The notes beneath the pieces are model-generated. The model was not told the origin of the DNA and ran no database searches. It worked only from the letters and a program-made list of their open reading frames with translations. Of a stretch of 64,000 bases of DNA, positions 61,535-64,000 are shown piece after piece (within the stretch, counting starts at the first letter, position 1; every line of letters begins with the position of its first letter). The stretch is from Struthidea cinerea (Eukaryota > Chordata > Aves > Passeriformes > Corcoracidae). The translations under genes were made by a program, and so were the position numbers. Where the stretch lies: the NCBI GenBank assembly GCA_013397865.1, contig VZTI01002052.1:351875-415874 (forward strand), written 5' to 3'.

Positions 61535-62045
61535 TTCAGGAGCACTGTGTTGAGTTCTGAGGCCCCCAACACAAGAAGGACATGGACCTGCTGGTGCAAG
61601 TCCAGAGGAGGCCATGAAGATGATCAGAGGACTGGAGCACAGGCTGAGAGGGTTGGGGTTCTTCAGCTGGGAGAAAAGAAGGCAGGGTGACCATAGAACA
61701 CCTTCTAGTACCTGAAGGTAGCCTGTAAGAAAGCTGGAGAGGGACTTTTTAGAAGGGCATGAAGTGATAGGACAAGGTAGCATGGATTCGACCTGAAAAA
61801 GAGTAGGTTTAGATTAGACATTAGGAAGAAAATCTCACCACTAGGAGAGTGGTGAGGCACTGGCTCAGGTTGCCCAGAGAAATTATGGATGCCCCATCCC
61901 TGAAAGTGTTCAAAACAAGGCTGGATGAGTCTTTGAGCAACGTGGTCTAGTAAAGGTGTGAAGGTGTCCCTGCCTATGGGAAGGGAATTGGAAATGAATG
62001 ATCTTTAAAGTCCCTTCCAACTCAAACTGTTTCATGATTTTGTGA
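61535..62045 (+). mobile_element. CR1 LINE 3' tail
   Basis: Starts in the CR1 phrase CAACACAAGAAGGACATGGACC and proceeds through GTCCAGAGGAGGCCATGAAGATGATCAGAGG, GGTTTAGATTAGACATTAGG and GTCCCTTCCAACTCAAACTG to the end motif TTTCATGATTTTGTGAA. It covers the last ~510 bases, plus orientation. No coding capacity remains. It is the copy closest to the family text I know. Confidence 0.94.
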
Positions 62046-63481
62046 ATATATTGAGACAAAAATCAGCAAATTCCCAACTGTAGATCATGCAAATATTTTT
62101 TTCCTTGTGAAAGAAAGTATTTGCAAGAGAGATTTTTAAATCCAGTTCACTCCACCCAAGCTTTCCTTTGGAAAAGCCAGTTGGGATTTTCTTCAGTAAT
62201 GTCTCTGAACTATGAGACATGCTATGCTTTCACACATTCATCCACACAGCCCACATAACCACTTCACAGGACTTCACAAAATAAGGATAACAAAATGAAA
62301 CATCTTGGCTACTACTAACGAGAGGACAGCAGTGTGGCCATCAAGGACCACAGGGCTGAAGAAACCTCAAAGATCACTAAGAATGCCTTACACCATATTT
62401 TATCATTGTTTCAGTCACATTAGCTCTTGAAACTCAGCAATGATCTTCACCCAAGCAGATGCACAATACCAAACTCCAGCTCTGAACATCTTTAAAGATA
62501 TGATTTCAGTTTCCGACATTTCCACTCATTGCCAACATCAAGGGAAGCTTATCCAAATGCAATATCCAAGTGATTATGTTCTGATTGTACCCACATTTAC
62601 CTAAAACCGCACAGTTTTAATTTTACTTTACCTAAAGGGGAAAGTGCCATTAATTAGTCGTCACAGTTACCTCCTTCAGTTGCACACACTGACTCCCCCT
62701 CCCCAGTGGATGGATATCTGTCCCACAGCTCGGCTGTTCCTTTATCCAGCTGGGAGGTGTATATACCAGGACAAACAGTGCTAAACCAGGAGGCGCTGGA
62801 GCACAACCCTTTATGACTGGAACGGCAAATATTTGGATGCCTCTCATATTCAGCCACCATAGGCCATCCTGCAGCCATAAATGCAATCAATCATCTATCT
62901 GAAGGTTTCAGGGCAGTCTGCTAATGGTTTTCATATGATTTCTTCTGCTGGCTTTCAGAGATCAACACAGGCAGAAAAAACCTGGATTTGGTTCTTGTTG
63001 CTTTATCTTAAGCTGTCCTATGACAAATGTTATCAATGACATTCAAGCCTCTCTTACAGTCTTCAGTGGTTAAACTGAGATAGATAATAAAAACATCTCC
63101 AGAGCTTCCATTAACTAGATCAGAGTCATATCAGTTTGTTCCTAGCCCAGCAATTTGAAAAACACCCGGCAAGCCAATTGGAAATCAGGAGGATATTTAG
63201 CTTTTGCTCATAGGCCATTCACTGCTCTTTCCTTTCTCTAGGACCCATGGTACTTCCCCTGCTTCAAATACTCGGTTTTGTTGGAATAACTCAGAATCCC
63301 CACAGTTACAGATACTTGATTGCCCTTTTGCTCACCTTTCTACAGTGGGCAAATATCTCCAGGAAGTTAGCAGGCAAAACAGATGGAGGAAGCAACCACA
63401 CCTAAATTTGACAGAAATCTTAAAGATCTGTACATGAACATCGTTTTTAGCACAGCTCCCAGCTAGGCAGGGTAGGTTGAA
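62046..63481. other. Non-coding DNA, no gene recognised
   Basis: Unassigned sequence between the CR1 tail and the LTR at the right edge; nothing else seen. Confidence 0.55.
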
Positions 63482-64000
63482 TGTTGCGGTGGCTAAGTCC
63501 ACTTTACACTCCCCAAGTTACCCTGAAAGTGGTCTCTCCCTACAACACTGTGCTAGAAAGTTCTCCCTTTGTCTAAGTCCTGTTGGTCACTGGCTCTCTC
63601 CCCCGCCATCCCTTTTCCCATTGGCCCCTGTTATGTCACTCAACCTTGTCTCTGCCCGCTAGCCCTCAGACTGTTGGTTTTGGATGCTCTGCCCGCCTTT
63701 GGGAGCTCTCGGGATAAAAGGGTGCTGGCTTTCAGTTCTGGGTTCTTCTTGCCTCTGTTTCCCTTCGGGTGTGTTGCCATTAAACGCCTCGGAACTACAT
63801 GCAGAGAACCCCTCTCGCCTCTTTGTCTCCGGCTGGTGCACAGACTGCGTGTGTGAGCGGCTGTTCGGACTGTCTGCGAAGGTGAGGTCGTGTGCACGTG
63901 TAGGGGCTTGGAGAGTGCTGCCTGAGCGTGTCCGCGAGGGACCCTGTGGATACACGCGGCATCAATCCACCGAAGCCCTCTCTCTAGAGTTGAATTACCC
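63482..64000 (+). mobile_element. Endogenous-retrovirus LTR, cut by window edge
   Basis: Starts TGTTGCGG at 63482. The U3-like part is compact, with an inverted CCAAT (ATTGG) at 63620-63624 and a TATA-like GATAAAAG at 63713-63720. A polyadenylation signal ATTAAA follows at 63779-63784, only 66 bases after the TATA, implying a short R. CpG-rich sequence follows, including a good splice-donor-like GCGAAG/GTGAGG at about 63880. No CA end or target duplication is visible because the window stops, so it may be a solo LTR or the left LTR of a provirus continuing to the right. The six bases before it are GTTGAA. It is a different family from the LTRs at 55.95 and 58.51 kb. Confidence 0.75.
63713..63784 (+). 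promoter_or_regulatory. LTR TATA box and polyadenylation signal
   Basis: GATAAAAG at 63713-63720 and ATTAAA at 63779-63784, in the order and spacing of a retroviral U3/R boundary. They would start transcription near 63745 and end it near 63800 in an active element. Confidence 0.65.

Noticed and set aside
56496..63481. Region between two LTRs considered as one provirus
   Set aside because: The LTRs at 55.95 and 63.48 kb differ in sequence and no gag, pol or env remains lie between them.

Overview
This window looks like ordinary bird nuclear DNA, most probably from a songbird. The evidence is at least six fragments of the avian LINE CR1 in both orientations, compact LTRs of avian endogenous-retrovirus type, and a long AT-rich background with short microsatellites and no dense coding. 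One 946-bp GC-rich LTR resembles a family I associate with passerine genomes; that is from memory and was not searched. There are no bacterial-type operons, CRISPR arrays, rRNAs or tRNAs.

No complete, recognisable host protein-coding gene can be supported. The long open frames are either retrotransposon relics, low-complexity repeats or frames with no recognisable domain. The window is best read as intergenic (or deep intronic) sequence carrying repeats, one isolated CpG island and a few exon-like segments.

Layout. 1-8.4 kb: AT-rich, with a 26-bp TA palindrome, a CA-rich tract and an exon-like segment ending at 7856. 8.44-10.38 kb: the largest CR1 copy, holding a decayed reverse transcriptase. 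13.48-13.76 kb: an inverted CR1 tail. 16.99-17.24 kb: a sharp CpG island, then an A/C-rich tract and a CR1 tail (17.66-18.24 kb). 19.19-19.32 kb: an exon-like segment with acceptor, ATG, signal-peptide-like reading frame and donor. 20-41 kb: mostly unremarkable DNA with scattered exon-like or enhancer-like patches. 41.8 and 51.9 kb: short inverted CR1 tails. 42.18-42.27 kb: an exon-like segment with a strong splice acceptor and donor. 49-50.4 kb: an A41 run and a G/T-rich tract. 55.95-64 kb: the repeat-dense end, with one LTR with TATA box and polyA signal, a (AAACC)n array, a solo LTR with a perfect 5-bp target duplication, a CR1 tail, and an LTR that runs off the right edge and may be the start of a larger provirus.

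The genes here do not form a working system. The most useful leads are the CpG island plus the downstream signal-peptide-like exon, the LTR cut by the window edge, and the recurrent GGTTT/AAACC-type low-complexity tracts. I did not find a convincing new biological system; exon-like signals are reported as hypotheses because matching splice consensus pairs occur often by chance.
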